Assembly: GCF_018860625.1 (NCBI RefSeq)
Contig: NZ_JAHKQB010000017.1
Location: 1 to 64,000 of the forward strand
DNA: 64,000 nucleotides
Direction: 5' to 3'
Source of the DNA: Paracoccus sp. C2R09
GTDB taxonomy: Bacteria; Pseudomonadota; Alphaproteobacteria; Rhodobacterales; Rhodobacteraceae
The position numbers were made by a program, and so were the translations under genes. Positions 28,026 through 35,295 of the stretch are shown in pieces. The notes under the pieces are model-generated. The model made no database searches. It was not told the origin of the DNA and worked only from the letters and a program-made list of their open reading frames with translations. The number at the start of each line of letters is the position of its first letter. Position 1 is the stretch's first letter.

Positions 28026-28687
28026 CAGCCGGTCGCGACAAGCTGCCAGTTCGGATCGTCGCTGCCCATGCGGCGCGCGAAGGTCCAGGTATCCTTCTGC
28101 TTGCGCGCGGCCTTGGGATCGCCGTCGATCACGTTGCCTTCCGCGTCGCGGGTCGCGACGATCAGCTGCGCCAGGAAGCGGACCGAAACCTCGGCCTCGC
28201 CGGTGGCGCGGTCGAACTCGGCACCGGCGAGGGTGGTTTCGCGGGTGCCCAGATACTGCGCCTCGACCGTCTGACCGGCGGCTGCCCGCTGGTCGATGAC
28301 CGACTGGAAGGCATCGGCCACCGGCGGGGCCAGGAACGGGCGGACATCGGTGATGTCGCCATTCTCGAAGGCCATCAGGATCATCTCGTAGGCCTGTCGC
28401 GCGCCGCCCAGGAACTCTCCCACGGCGAAATCGGGCTCGATGCGTTTCATCTCGGCCAGGGCCGCGGCGGCGGGGCTGCCGGCATCGACATGGTCCAGGA
28501 TATCGTGATCCTGTTCACCGCCGGTGCCGTCGATCACCTCGAAACGGGCGGGGGTGGTGGTGGGCGCAGGGTCCTCGACCTTTGGAGGTTCGAACCCGTC
28601 ACGCGTTCCCAGCACGTTTTTCAGGCGCAGGATCAGGAAGATCGCGATCCCTGCAAGGACAAGAAGCTGGAGAATCGGGTTGGACAT
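28025..28687 (-). CDS. Tim44/TimA-family membrane-anchored protein
   Basis: The 220-residue protein has one N-terminal membrane segment (about 4-24), a proline-rich linker and a Tim44-like domain (about 75-215; VGEFLGGARQAYEMILMAFENGD, YLGTRETTL, VRFLAQLIVA). It is the bacterial TimA type, related to the mitochondrial import protein Tim44. The alphaproteobacterial function is not established but it is attached to the inner membrane. I start it at 28687 (MSNPIL) directly before the hydrophobic segment. It is coupled to the downstream Smr gene and divergent from fxsA. Confidence 0.85.
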   Translation of the reverse strand: MSNPILQLLVLAGIAIFLILRLKNVLGTRDGFEPPKVEDPAPTTTPARFEVIDGTGGEQDHDILDHVDAGSPAAAALAEMKRIEPDFAVGEFLGGARQAYEMILMAFENGDITDVRPFLAPPVADAFQSVIDQRAAAGQTVEAQYLGTRETTLAGAEFDRATGEAEVSVRFLAQLIVATRDAEGNVIDGDPKAARKQKDTWTFARRMGSDDPNWQLVATG

Positions 28688-28792
28688 CGGGCACCCTCTG
28701 GTCGGTGTCATTGGTCTTTGGACGTTCTGCCATTATGTAAGCATGGCCCCGGTGCAAGTCCAGTTGCCGCGCCGGATCACGAAGGAGTGCAC

Positions 28793-29323
28793 ATGAAGCT
28801 GTTCTGGCTTTTCCTGCTTGTCCCGATCATCGAGATCGGTCTGTTCATCCAGGTCGGCGGCCTGATCGGGCTGTGGCCCACCCTGGCCATCGTCGTCCTG
28901 ACCGCCATTGTCGGCACCGCGCTGATGCGCAGCCAGGGCGCCCAGGCCTGGCTGGAAATCCAGCGCAGCTTCGGGGAAATGCGCGATCCGACGCGCCCCC
29001 TGGCGCACGGGGTCATGATCCTGATCGCGGGGATGCTGCTGCTGACGCCGGGCTTCTTCACCGACACCCTGGGGATGCTGCTGCTGGTGCCGGGCGTCCG
29101 CGACAGGCTGATGCGCCAGATCGCCGGCCGGGTGAAGGTGACCGGGTTCCAGATGAATTCCGCGACGATGGGCCGCAACCCTTATCGCGCGGCGGATGAC
29201 GAAGGCGTGATCGACGGCGATTACACCGTCACCCCCGAGGATCGCCGCGACCCGGTCGATCTGCCCCCCGAACTGGACGACCCGTCGCGCGGCCCCGGCC
29301 GTTCCGGCTGGACGCGGCATTGA
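28793..29323 (+). CDS. fxsA: FxsA family membrane protein
   Basis: The 176-residue protein has the FxsA layout: LFWLFLLVPIIEIGLF at the N-terminus, a second segment WPTLAIVVLTAIVGTALMRSQG and a third near MILIAGMLLLTPGFFTDTLG, followed by a polar cytoplasmic tail. FxsA was named for relief of F-plasmid exclusion of phage T7 in E. coli; its native role is unclear. AAGGAG precedes the start. secB follows after 58 bases, so the two may share a transcript. Confidence 0.92.
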   Translation: MKLFWLFLLVPIIEIGLFIQVGGLIGLWPTLAIVVLTAIVGTALMRSQGAQAWLEIQRSFGEMRDPTRPLAHGVMILIAGMLLLTPGFFTDTLGMLLLVPGVRDRLMRQIAGRVKVTGFQMNSATMGRNPYRAADDEGVIDGDYTVTPEDRRDPVDLPPELDDPSRGPGRSGWTRH

Positions 29324-29381
29324 GACGCCGCGACCCTGCTGCTAGTGATATCCGCGACACGCATAACCCCGAGGGACGAGA

Positions 29382-29903
29382 ATGGCTGAAGAAGAGACCA
29401 CACCGAACGGCGCCGCTGCTGCACAGCCGCAGATGCGCATGAACATCCTGGCGCAGTATATCCGCGACCTGTCCTTCGAGAACGGCGTGGCGCAGAAGGG
29501 TGCGCCGCAGGGCGAACTGGCCCCCGAGGTCTCGGTCCAGGTCAGCATGGATGCCCGCAAGCGCGGTTCGGAAAACCAGTACGAGGTGATCACCAAGTTC
29601 CGCGTCACCTCGAAGAACAAGGCCGACGGCACCACCCTGTTCATCGCGGAACTGGATTATGCCGGCGTCTTCAACATCGAGGGCGTGCCGCAGGAACAGC
29701 TGCACCCCTTCCTAATGATCGAATGCCCGCGCCTGCTGTTCCCCTATGTGCGCCGCATCATCTCGGACCTGGTGCGCGATGGCGGCTTCCCGCCGTTCAA
29801 CATGGACCCGGTCGATTTCGTGGCGCTGTACCGCCAGGAACTGGCGCGCCGCGCCCAGCAGGGCCAGGCCGAACAGGCCCCCGCGGACCAGAAGCTGTCC
29901 TGA
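29382..29903 (+). CDS. secB: Protein-export chaperone SecB
   Basis: SecB is a tetrameric cytoplasmic chaperone that holds preproteins unfolded and passes them to SecA. The 173-residue protein has the family segments NILAQYIRDLSFENG, FIAELDYAGVF, HPFLMIECPRLLFPYVRRII and GGFPPFNMDPVDFVALY. The N-terminal and C-terminal tails are low-complexity (AAAAQP, QGQAEQAPADQ). GAGGGACG precedes the start. The HD hydrolase gene begins 3 bases after the stop. Confidence 0.96.
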   Translation: MAEEETTPNGAAAAQPQMRMNILAQYIRDLSFENGVAQKGAPQGELAPEVSVQVSMDARKRGSENQYEVITKFRVTSKNKADGTTLFIAELDYAGVFNIEGVPQEQLHPFLMIECPRLLFPYVRRIISDLVRDGGFPPFNMDPVDFVALYRQELARRAQQGQAEQAPADQKLS

Positions 29904-29906
29904 CCC

Positions 29907-30512
29907 ATGGCGGCACGCCGCCCCGCCCGCGCCTGGCAGCGAATGCTGTCCGGGCGCAGGCTCGACCTTCTGGACCCGACCCCCGTTGATATCGAGATCG
30001 AGGACATCGCCCACGGTCTTGCCTTCGTCGCGCGCTGGAACGGGCAGACGCAGGGCGACTGGCCCTATTCCGTGGCCGAACATTCGCTGCTGGTCGAAGA
30101 GATCTTCGCGCGGGCGCAACCGGATTGCGATCCGCGCTGGCGTCTGGGCGCCTTGCTGCATGATGCGCCGGAATATGTCATCGGCGACATGATATCGCCG
30201 GTGAAGGCCGCGCTCGGGCCCGATTACCGGCTGATGGATCAACGGCTGACCGCGGTCATCCATCAGCGCTTCGGCCTGCCCGCGCAATTGCCCGCCACGA
30301 TCAAGAAACGCATCAAGGATGCCGACCGCGTATCGGCGCGGCTGGAAGCCGTCTCGATCGCGGGGTTTTCCGAAGCCGAGGCGCGTCGCCTGTTCCCCAT
30401 CCCCGAATCCTGCGATCTGTCGGGGCTGGAAATTGCACTGCGCCCACCCGCCGAAACCCGTCAGGCATATCTGGCACGATTTGCGATGCTGATATCCCTG
30501 CTGGATCGCTGA
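29907..30512 (+). CDS. HD-domain phosphohydrolase (YfbR-like)
   Basis: The 201-residue protein has the HD-domain metal ligands His59 (SVAEHSLL), His85-Asp86 (LLHDAPEY) and a later Asp in KDADRVSAR. It resembles YfbR-type 5'-deoxynucleotidases, which dephosphorylate dNMPs, including the E of the HDAPEY motif. The substrate is inferred from similarity only. It starts 3 bases after secB and is followed by the terminator shared with hvrA. Confidence 0.82.
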   Translation: MAARRPARAWQRMLSGRRLDLLDPTPVDIEIEDIAHGLAFVARWNGQTQGDWPYSVAEHSLLVEEIFARAQPDCDPRWRLGALLHDAPEYVIGDMISPVKAALGPDYRLMDQRLTAVIHQRFGLPAQLPATIKKRIKDADRVSARLEAVSIAGFSEAEARRLFPIPESCDLSGLEIALRPPAETRQAYLARFAMLISLLDR

Positions 30513-30530
30513 ACGGCAGGACCAAACGAG

Positions 30531-30556
30531 AAGGGGCCGCATTGCGGCCCCTTTTC
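30531..30556. terminator. Bidirectional rho-independent terminator
   Basis: AAGGGGCCGC (30531-30540) pairs with GCGGCCCCTT (30544-30553) over a 3-base loop, with TTTT at the right end and AA/TT at the left. It sits between the convergent HD-hydrolase and hvrA genes. Confidence 0.85.
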
Positions 30557-30557
30557 C

Positions 30558-30872
30558 TTATCCGATCAGCAGGTCTTCAAGCTGCTTGCCGTCGTCCAGA
30601 TTCTCGATCACCCAACGCGGTTTGCGACCGCGGCCGGTCCAGGTCATCGTGGGATCCTGGGGGTTGGCGTATTTCGGCGGCACGGTGCCTGCGCGCTTGG
30701 GCTTGCCCGTGGTCAGGTCCGACAGGTTGAACCCGTATTCGCGGGCTGCTTCCTCGACCGCGACCAGCGCTTCGCGACGGCGGCGTTCCTCATAGGAATT
30801 GATCGCGCGATCCAGTTTGGAACGCAGATCACGCATATCCTTGAGCGACATCTTCTCCAGTTCGATGGTCAT
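30558..30872 (-). CDS. hvrA: H-NS family DNA-binding protein (HvrA-like)
   Basis: The 104-residue protein has an N-terminal helical dimerisation region (1-45) and a C-terminal H-NS-type DNA-binding domain with the core TWTGRGRKPRWV (77-88) preceded by the PKYANPQD loop. H-NS-like proteins bind AT-rich minor grooves. HvrA of Rhodobacter capsulatus lies next to regA and adjusts photosynthesis and nitrogen genes; the same gene order here supports the name. An AT-rich gap of 93 bases separates it from regA and could hold its own promoter or a self-binding site. Confidence 0.88.
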   Translation of the reverse strand: MTIELEKMSLKDMRDLRSKLDRAINSYEERRRREALVAVEEAAREYGFNLSDLTTGKPKRAGTVPPKYANPQDPTMTWTGRGRKPRWVIENLDDGKQLEDLLIG

Positions 30873-30957
30873 ATCATCTGCTTTATGGTTGAATTAATAA
30901 CACCAACATAAACATAGTTATTATTAGATCAAGTCGACTAATGTATCAAACATATAA

Positions 30958-30985
30958 CCAAAAGGTTATCTTGGTCCCCTTTTGG
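30958..30985 (-). terminator. Hairpin overlapping the regA stop codon
   Basis: CCAAAAGG (30958-30965) and CCTTTTGG (30978-30985) are perfect inverted repeats with a 12-base loop containing the regA TAA. The minus strand continues into T-rich sequence. It could end part of the regA transcript before hvrA. Confidence 0.4.
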
Positions 30986-31517
30986 CAAGAATTCGCTGCA
31001 ATGTTCGACGATGCATATGCAACCTGCGCGCCGTTTCGGAAACGTTTCGGTCGCATTGTTCATAGACGCGCTGGATATGTTCCCATTTCACCCGATCGGC
31101 CGACATCGGGTTTTCGGGCGGCGGCGGCAGCAATTCACCGCTGGAAAGCAGGGCCGACGTCACGTCATTCGCATCGGCGGGTTTGGCCAGATAATCCGTC
31201 GCGCCCATCTTGACGGCAGCCACGGCGGTCGCGATCGCGCCATATCCCGTCAGCACGATGATGCGGGCGTCGTGGCGGCGGTCGCGCAGGGCCTCGACCA
31301 CGTCCAGCCCGTTTCCATCCTCCAGCCGCAGATCGATCACCGCATAGGCCGGCGCGCGGCTTTCGATGCTTTTGAGCGCGCCTGCGACCGTGGGCGAGGT
31401 TTCCACCGCGAAGCCGCGCTTCTCCATCGCGCGGGCAAGGCGGTTCAGGAATATCTCGTCATCATCGACCAGAAGCAGCGAGGCATCCGCCCCGATTTGA
31501 GCATTCATATCTGTCAT
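30966..31517 (-). CDS. regA: Redox response regulator RegA/PrrA/ActR
   Basis: RegA is the DNA-binding partner of the RegB redox kinase and controls respiration, nitrogen and carbon metabolism in response to electron flow. The 183-residue protein has the receiver acidic pocket LLLVDDDE (14-21), phosphoacceptor Asp62 in VIDLRLEDG and Lys in YLAKP. A four-proline linker (LLPPPPENP) and a Fis-type helix-turn-helix (VSETARRLHMHRRTLQRIL) follow, all hallmarks of the family. The start at 31517 matches the family N-terminus QIGADASLL; the longer frame uses TTG. senC is upstream on the same strand and hvrA downstream. Confidence 0.95.
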   Translation of the reverse strand: MTDMNAQIGADASLLLVDDDEIFLNRLARAMEKRGFAVETSPTVAGALKSIESRAPAYAVIDLRLEDGNGLDVVEALRDRRHDARIIVLTGYGAIATAVAAVKMGATDYLAKPADANDVTSALLSSGELLPPPPENPMSADRVKWEHIQRVYEQCDRNVSETARRLHMHRRTLQRILAKRGPR

Positions 31518-31595
31518 GTTATTCCCACTCCCGGCATTCGCGTTCAAAAATGGCGATTTCGCCGGGTTCTTTCAAACCGCCTGTGACGAAATGCC

Positions 31596-32222
31596 TTAGC
31601 TGGCGTTCAGGAAACAACCAACGGTCTCGACCAGTTTCTCGGGTGCGGCATCGCGTCCGAAATAATCCACCGTGCCCTGGCCCGGCATGACCAGATAGGT
31701 ATTCGTCATGTGATCCACGAGGTAATACTCGTCATCCTCCTCGTCATGGGCCTTGTAGTAGTTGCGCCAGCCCTTGTTGACCGCGGCGATCTCGTCCTCG
31801 GACCCGGTCAGGCCGATCATGCGGCCCGGGAACAGGCTGGTGAAATCGCCCAGCACCTCGGGGGTGTCGCGCCTGGGGTCCACGGTGATGAAGACGTTCT
31901 GTACGTCCACGCCCTGCTCCTCCAGCTGGGCGACGGCCTCGGCGTTGCGGGCGGTGTCCAGCGGGCAGACATCGGGACAGAAGGTATATCCGAAATAGAG
32001 AAGGCTGGGTCGGTCGAAGACCTGCTCCGATGTCAGCCGGTCGCCTTCGGTGTTCGTCAGCGTGAACTCGGTCCCGAAGCTGTCCATGCCGCCCGCGACA
32101 TTGCCGTTGCGGCATTGTGCGTAATCGGTGCCGGTATCGCGCGCCGCCAACCATGCGCCCCCGCCCACCAGAAGCAGCCCCGAAGCCACCGCGGCGGCCA
32201 GCATAATCCTTCGATCGGCCAT
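31596..32222 (-). CDS. senC: SCO1/SenC-type copper chaperone
   Basis: SenC/PrrC proteins deliver copper to cytochrome oxidase and influence RegB signalling. The 208-residue protein has a membrane anchor (about 7-25) and a thioredoxin-like periplasmic domain with the copper-binding pair Cys82 and Cys86 in FCPDVC. A ligand histidine lies in VDHMTNTYLV, and FITVDPRRDTP is typical of the family. AAGGGGG precedes the ATG at 32222. It heads the senC-regA-hvrA strand and is divergent from regB, the arrangement known from Rhodobacter. Confidence 0.93.
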   Translation of the reverse strand: MADRRIMLAAAVASGLLLVGGGAWLAARDTGTDYAQCRNGNVAGGMDSFGTEFTLTNTEGDRLTSEQVFDRPSLLYFGYTFCPDVCPLDTARNAEAVAQLEEQGVDVQNVFITVDPRRDTPEVLGDFTSLFPGRMIGLTGSEDEIAAVNKGWRNYYKAHDEEDDEYYLVDHMTNTYLVMPGQGTVDYFGRDAAPEKLVETVGCFLNAS

Positions 32223-32294
32223 GACGGCCCCCTTTCGTCGCGTGTCATTCGGGCGCATTGATCGCAAAGGGGGGGACGGGTATCAAGGCGCGCC

Positions 32295-33644
32295 ATGTCG
32301 CAGACGGGGAACGCGATGAGCTTCGACGACCAGCCGGTCCTGCCGGAAGATCCCACCAAGGCCGCCGAGGCCCACAAGGCCGAGCCCATCCGCATCCGCA
32401 CGCTGGTGCTGCTGCGCTGGTTCGCCATCGGCGGACAGATGGCGGCCATCGTGGTCGCCTGGTTCATGGGCATCGGGTTCATCAAGGCGCCGGTCCTGTT
32501 CCTGGTCGCCTGTTCGGTAACGATGAACCTGTGGCTGTTCCTGCACCCGCCCAAGCGCACCTCGGCGGGGCGGGCCGTCAGCCAGCTCAGCTTCGACCTG
32601 GTGCAGATCTCCATGCTGATGGCGCTGACCGGGGGGATGGCCAACCCCTTCGCGTTGCTGGTGCTGGCGCCCGTGACCATCGCGGCGGCCTCGCTCAATG
32701 CACGGCAGGTGATCGCGCTCGGCCTTGCCACGGTGGCGCTGATCTCGGTCGCGGCGATCTTCGCCCATCCGCTGACCGCGCCCGACGGGCAGGTCCTGCG
32801 GATGGAGCCCATCCTGGCGCTTGGCCATTGGGTCGCGCTGGTCATCGGGGTGGTGTTCTTCGCGGGCTATGCCCATCGCGTCACGGGCGAACTGTCGGAC
32901 ACGTCCAACGCGCTGTTCGCGACCCAGATGGCCCTGTCGCGCGAACAGCGCCTGCAGCATCTGGGCGGTGTCGTGGCGGCGGCGGCACACGAGATGGGCA
33001 CACCGCTGGCCACGATCAAGCTGATCGCGGGCGAGCTGGCGGACGAGCTGTCCGACCGCCCCGAGCTGATGGCCGACGCGATCGCGCTGCGCGAGAGCGC
33101 GGATCGCTGCGCGGCCATCCTGCGCAGCATGGGCCGGGCGGGCAAGGACGACCTGCACATGCGCGCGGCCCCCCTGGGCGCGGTTCTCGAGGATGCGGCC
33201 AGCCCCCATGCCGATCGCGGCCCCGTGGTCGAGATCAACGCGGCCGGCCCCGTGATCCACCGCGATCCCGCCATCATCCATGCCCTGCGCAACCTGATCC
33301 AGAACGCCGTCGATTTCGCCGAGACCCGCGTGGTCATTGACGGATATGCGACCGGCAGCACCCTGGGGGTCACCATTCGCGATGACGGCCCCGGATTTCC
33401 GCCACAGCTTCTGTCGCGGATCGGCGACCCCTATGTCAGCCGCCGCGCCGAGGCGCAGCGCGGGAAATACGAAGGCATGGGGCTGGGGCTGTTCATCGCC
33501 AAGACGCTTCTGGAACGCAGCGGCGCGCGGCTCGGCTTCGCCAATGGCGGGCCGGGGGCCATCGTCACGGTTCGCTGGCCGCTGGATCGCATCCGCGCCG
33601 AGGATCGCGCCGCGCTGACCCCCAATCCGGTTAACGAAACCTAG
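32295..33644 (+). CDS. regB: Redox-sensing histidine kinase RegB/PrrB/ActS
   Basis: RegB autophosphorylates when the quinone pool is reduced and passes phosphate to RegA. The 449-residue protein has about six membrane segments (35-195), with the ubiquinone-sensing heptad GGMANPF at 113-119. The H-box is AAAHEMGTPLAT with His232. The redox-active cysteine Cys272 lies in DRCAAIL, and an ATPase domain has NLIQNAVDF, DDGPGFP and GMGLGLFIA. These three sensor features together are diagnostic. The 72-base gap to divergent senC must hold both promoters. Confidence 0.95.
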   Translation: MSQTGNAMSFDDQPVLPEDPTKAAEAHKAEPIRIRTLVLLRWFAIGGQMAAIVVAWFMGIGFIKAPVLFLVACSVTMNLWLFLHPPKRTSAGRAVSQLSFDLVQISMLMALTGGMANPFALLVLAPVTIAAASLNARQVIALGLATVALISVAAIFAHPLTAPDGQVLRMEPILALGHWVALVIGVVFFAGYAHRVTGELSDTSNALFATQMALSREQRLQHLGGVVAAAAHEMGTPLATIKLIAGELADELSDRPELMADAIALRESADRCAAILRSMGRAGKDDLHMRAAPLGAVLEDAASPHADRGPVVEINAAGPVIHRDPAIIHALRNLIQNAVDFAETRVVIDGYATGSTLGVTIRDDGPGFPPQLLSRIGDPYVSRRAEAQRGKYEGMGLGLFIAKTLLERSGARLGFANGGPGAIVTVRWPLDRIRAEDRAALTPNPVNET

Positions 33645-33648
33645 CCGC

Positions 33649-33663
33649 TTAACGTGTTATTAA
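33649..33663 (+). promoter_or_regulatory. CtrA-type binding box
   Basis: TTAA (33649-33652), seven bases, then TTAA (33660-33663) is a perfect match to the full CtrA site TTAA-N7-TTAA of alphaproteobacteria. It lies 51 bases before the PAS-protein start. The same bases form a GCTTAA/TTAAGC hairpin, so a structural role at the end of regB is the alternative. Confidence 0.55.
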
Positions 33664-33714
33664 GCTAAAAGGCATTACGCCTTGAGGTGTTTATTCACGG
33701 TGGAGGCGGCGAAG

Positions 33715-35280
33715 ATGTCCGAAGGTGCGATGCTGTTGGCTGCGGCGGTGCTTTGCGGCACGTTGTCGGTGGTGCTGGCGATCCTTGTGATCCGGCTGAT
33801 CGACCGACGGCTGTCGGGCGCGAACAGGCCCGGAAGCGCACGGTTCCTGGACGCGCCGATCCAGCCGATGGTCTTCCTGTTCCGCGACGGATCGCTGATC
33901 GACGCCACCCCGCCCGCACGCGGCCTGCTGGACCGGGTGGGCACCGTCGACGACGATTGGGGTCGCCTGATGCGCTGGATCGGACCGCGCATCCCCGAGG
34001 CCGCCGAACTGCTGACGCAGCTGGGTCGCACGGGTCGCGTCGATCTGACGGGTCGCGAAGGGCAGGGTGCGGCCACGCTGCGCATGGTGGCCGAGGATCT
34101 GGGCGAAGGCGTGGTTCGCGTCTCGCTGGTCGATCCGGGGGCGGAACATGCGGGCATCGTGGTCGACAGCATGTCCCTCCAGGCGATGGAGGAGGAGCTG
34201 CAGCTGCTGCGCGACGCCCTGGACCAGACGCCTATGCTGGTCTGGCGCGAGGATGTCGGCGACAGGATCACATGGGCCAATTCGGCCTATCTTCGCCGCG
34301 CCGAGACGCGCAATCACGGCGCGCTCGGCTGGCCGCTGCCGCGTCTTCTGGACACCCCGCGTCCGGTGCCGGGGGCAGGAACCTCGACCCGGCGCGCCGC
34401 GCTCGAGGATCACGGGCAGGTCTCGTGGTACGATGTGCACAGCCACCGCACGGGCGAACAGAGGATGATGTTCGCACTGCCCGCCGACGCGGCCGTGCGT
34501 GCCGAACGCAGCATGCGGGATTTCCTGCAGACGCTGACCAAGACCTTCGCGGATCTTCCCATCGGGCTGGCCATCTTCGACCAGCGTCGGAACCTGCAGC
34601 TGTTCAACCCCGCCCTGATCGACCTGACGCGGCTGCCGGCGGGCTTCCTGACCGCGCGCCCGACGCTGTTCGATTTCCTCGACCAGCTGCGCGAATTGCG
34701 CATGGCGCCCGAGCCGAAGGATTATCGCAGCTGGCGTCAGCAGATGGCCAACCTGGAAAGCGCGGCGGCGACGGGCCACCACGTGGAAACCTGGTCGCTG
34801 CCGGGGGGGCAGACCTACCGCGTGACGGGCAGGCCCCATCCCGATGGCGCGGTGGCCTTCCTGTTCGAGAACATCACCTCGGAAATGGCGATGACCCGTC
34901 GATTCCGTGCCGATCTGCTGCTGGGAACCACCGTCCTGGACGGGCTGGAAGAGGCGCTGCTGGTCTTCGACAGCGGCGGGCAGGTGATCCTGACCAACGA
35001 GGCCTATCGCGGCCTCTGGGGCGAGGTGCCCGACACGCTGATGGACGCGATGATCGCGTGGGAGGGACGCGCGGCCAGCGGGGCGGCATTCTCGGCGCTG
35101 CGCGATGCCCTGAGGCTGGCATTCGAGGATCGCGCCCTCAGCGGGGCGATCACCGGGCCGCAGGGCCAGCTTCTGGGCTGGACGCTGACCTCGCTTTCGG
35201 GCGACCGGGCGATGCTGCGTTTCCGGACGGTGGCGGCCCGGACATCCGCGCGGACGCCCGAGCTGCTGCCGAATTGCTGA
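33715..35280 (+). CDS. Membrane-anchored PAS-domain protein without kinase domain
   Basis: The 521-residue protein has one N-terminal membrane segment (about 6-26) and several PAS-like modules: about 160-250 (LDQTPMLVWREDVGDRITWANSAY), 285-385 (FADLPIGLAIFDQRRNLQLFN) and 405-500 (VLDGLEEALLVFDSGGQVILTNEAY). No H-box or ATP-binding motifs follow; it ends after the third PAS. Similar proteins are common in Rhodobacterales and resemble the sensor part of DivL-like kinases. The start follows GGAGG. A CtrA-type box lies upstream. It may be a scaffold or sensor in the cell-cycle/motility network, which is inference. Confidence 0.7.
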   Translation: MSEGAMLLAAAVLCGTLSVVLAILVIRLIDRRLSGANRPGSARFLDAPIQPMVFLFRDGSLIDATPPARGLLDRVGTVDDDWGRLMRWIGPRIPEAAELLTQLGRTGRVDLTGREGQGAATLRMVAEDLGEGVVRVSLVDPGAEHAGIVVDSMSLQAMEEELQLLRDALDQTPMLVWREDVGDRITWANSAYLRRAETRNHGALGWPLPRLLDTPRPVPGAGTSTRRAALEDHGQVSWYDVHSHRTGEQRMMFALPADAAVRAERSMRDFLQTLTKTFADLPIGLAIFDQRRNLQLFNPALIDLTRLPAGFLTARPTLFDFLDQLRELRMAPEPKDYRSWRQQMANLESAAATGHHVETWSLPGGQTYRVTGRPHPDGAVAFLFENITSEMAMTRRFRADLLLGTTVLDGLEEALLVFDSGGQVILTNEAYRGLWGEVPDTLMDAMIAWEGRAASGAAFSALRDALRLAFEDRALSGAITGPQGQLLGWTLTSLSGDRAMLRFRTVAARTSARTPELLPNC

Positions 35281-35295
35281 GGCCCGAAGGCCTCA
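35278..35295. terminator. Small hairpin formed by two convergent stop codons
   Basis: TGAGGCC (35278-35284) pairs with GGCCTCA (35289-35295) over CGAA. The outer bases are the stop codon of the PAS gene and that of tamB. There is no T-tract, so termination strength is doubtful. Confidence 0.4.
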
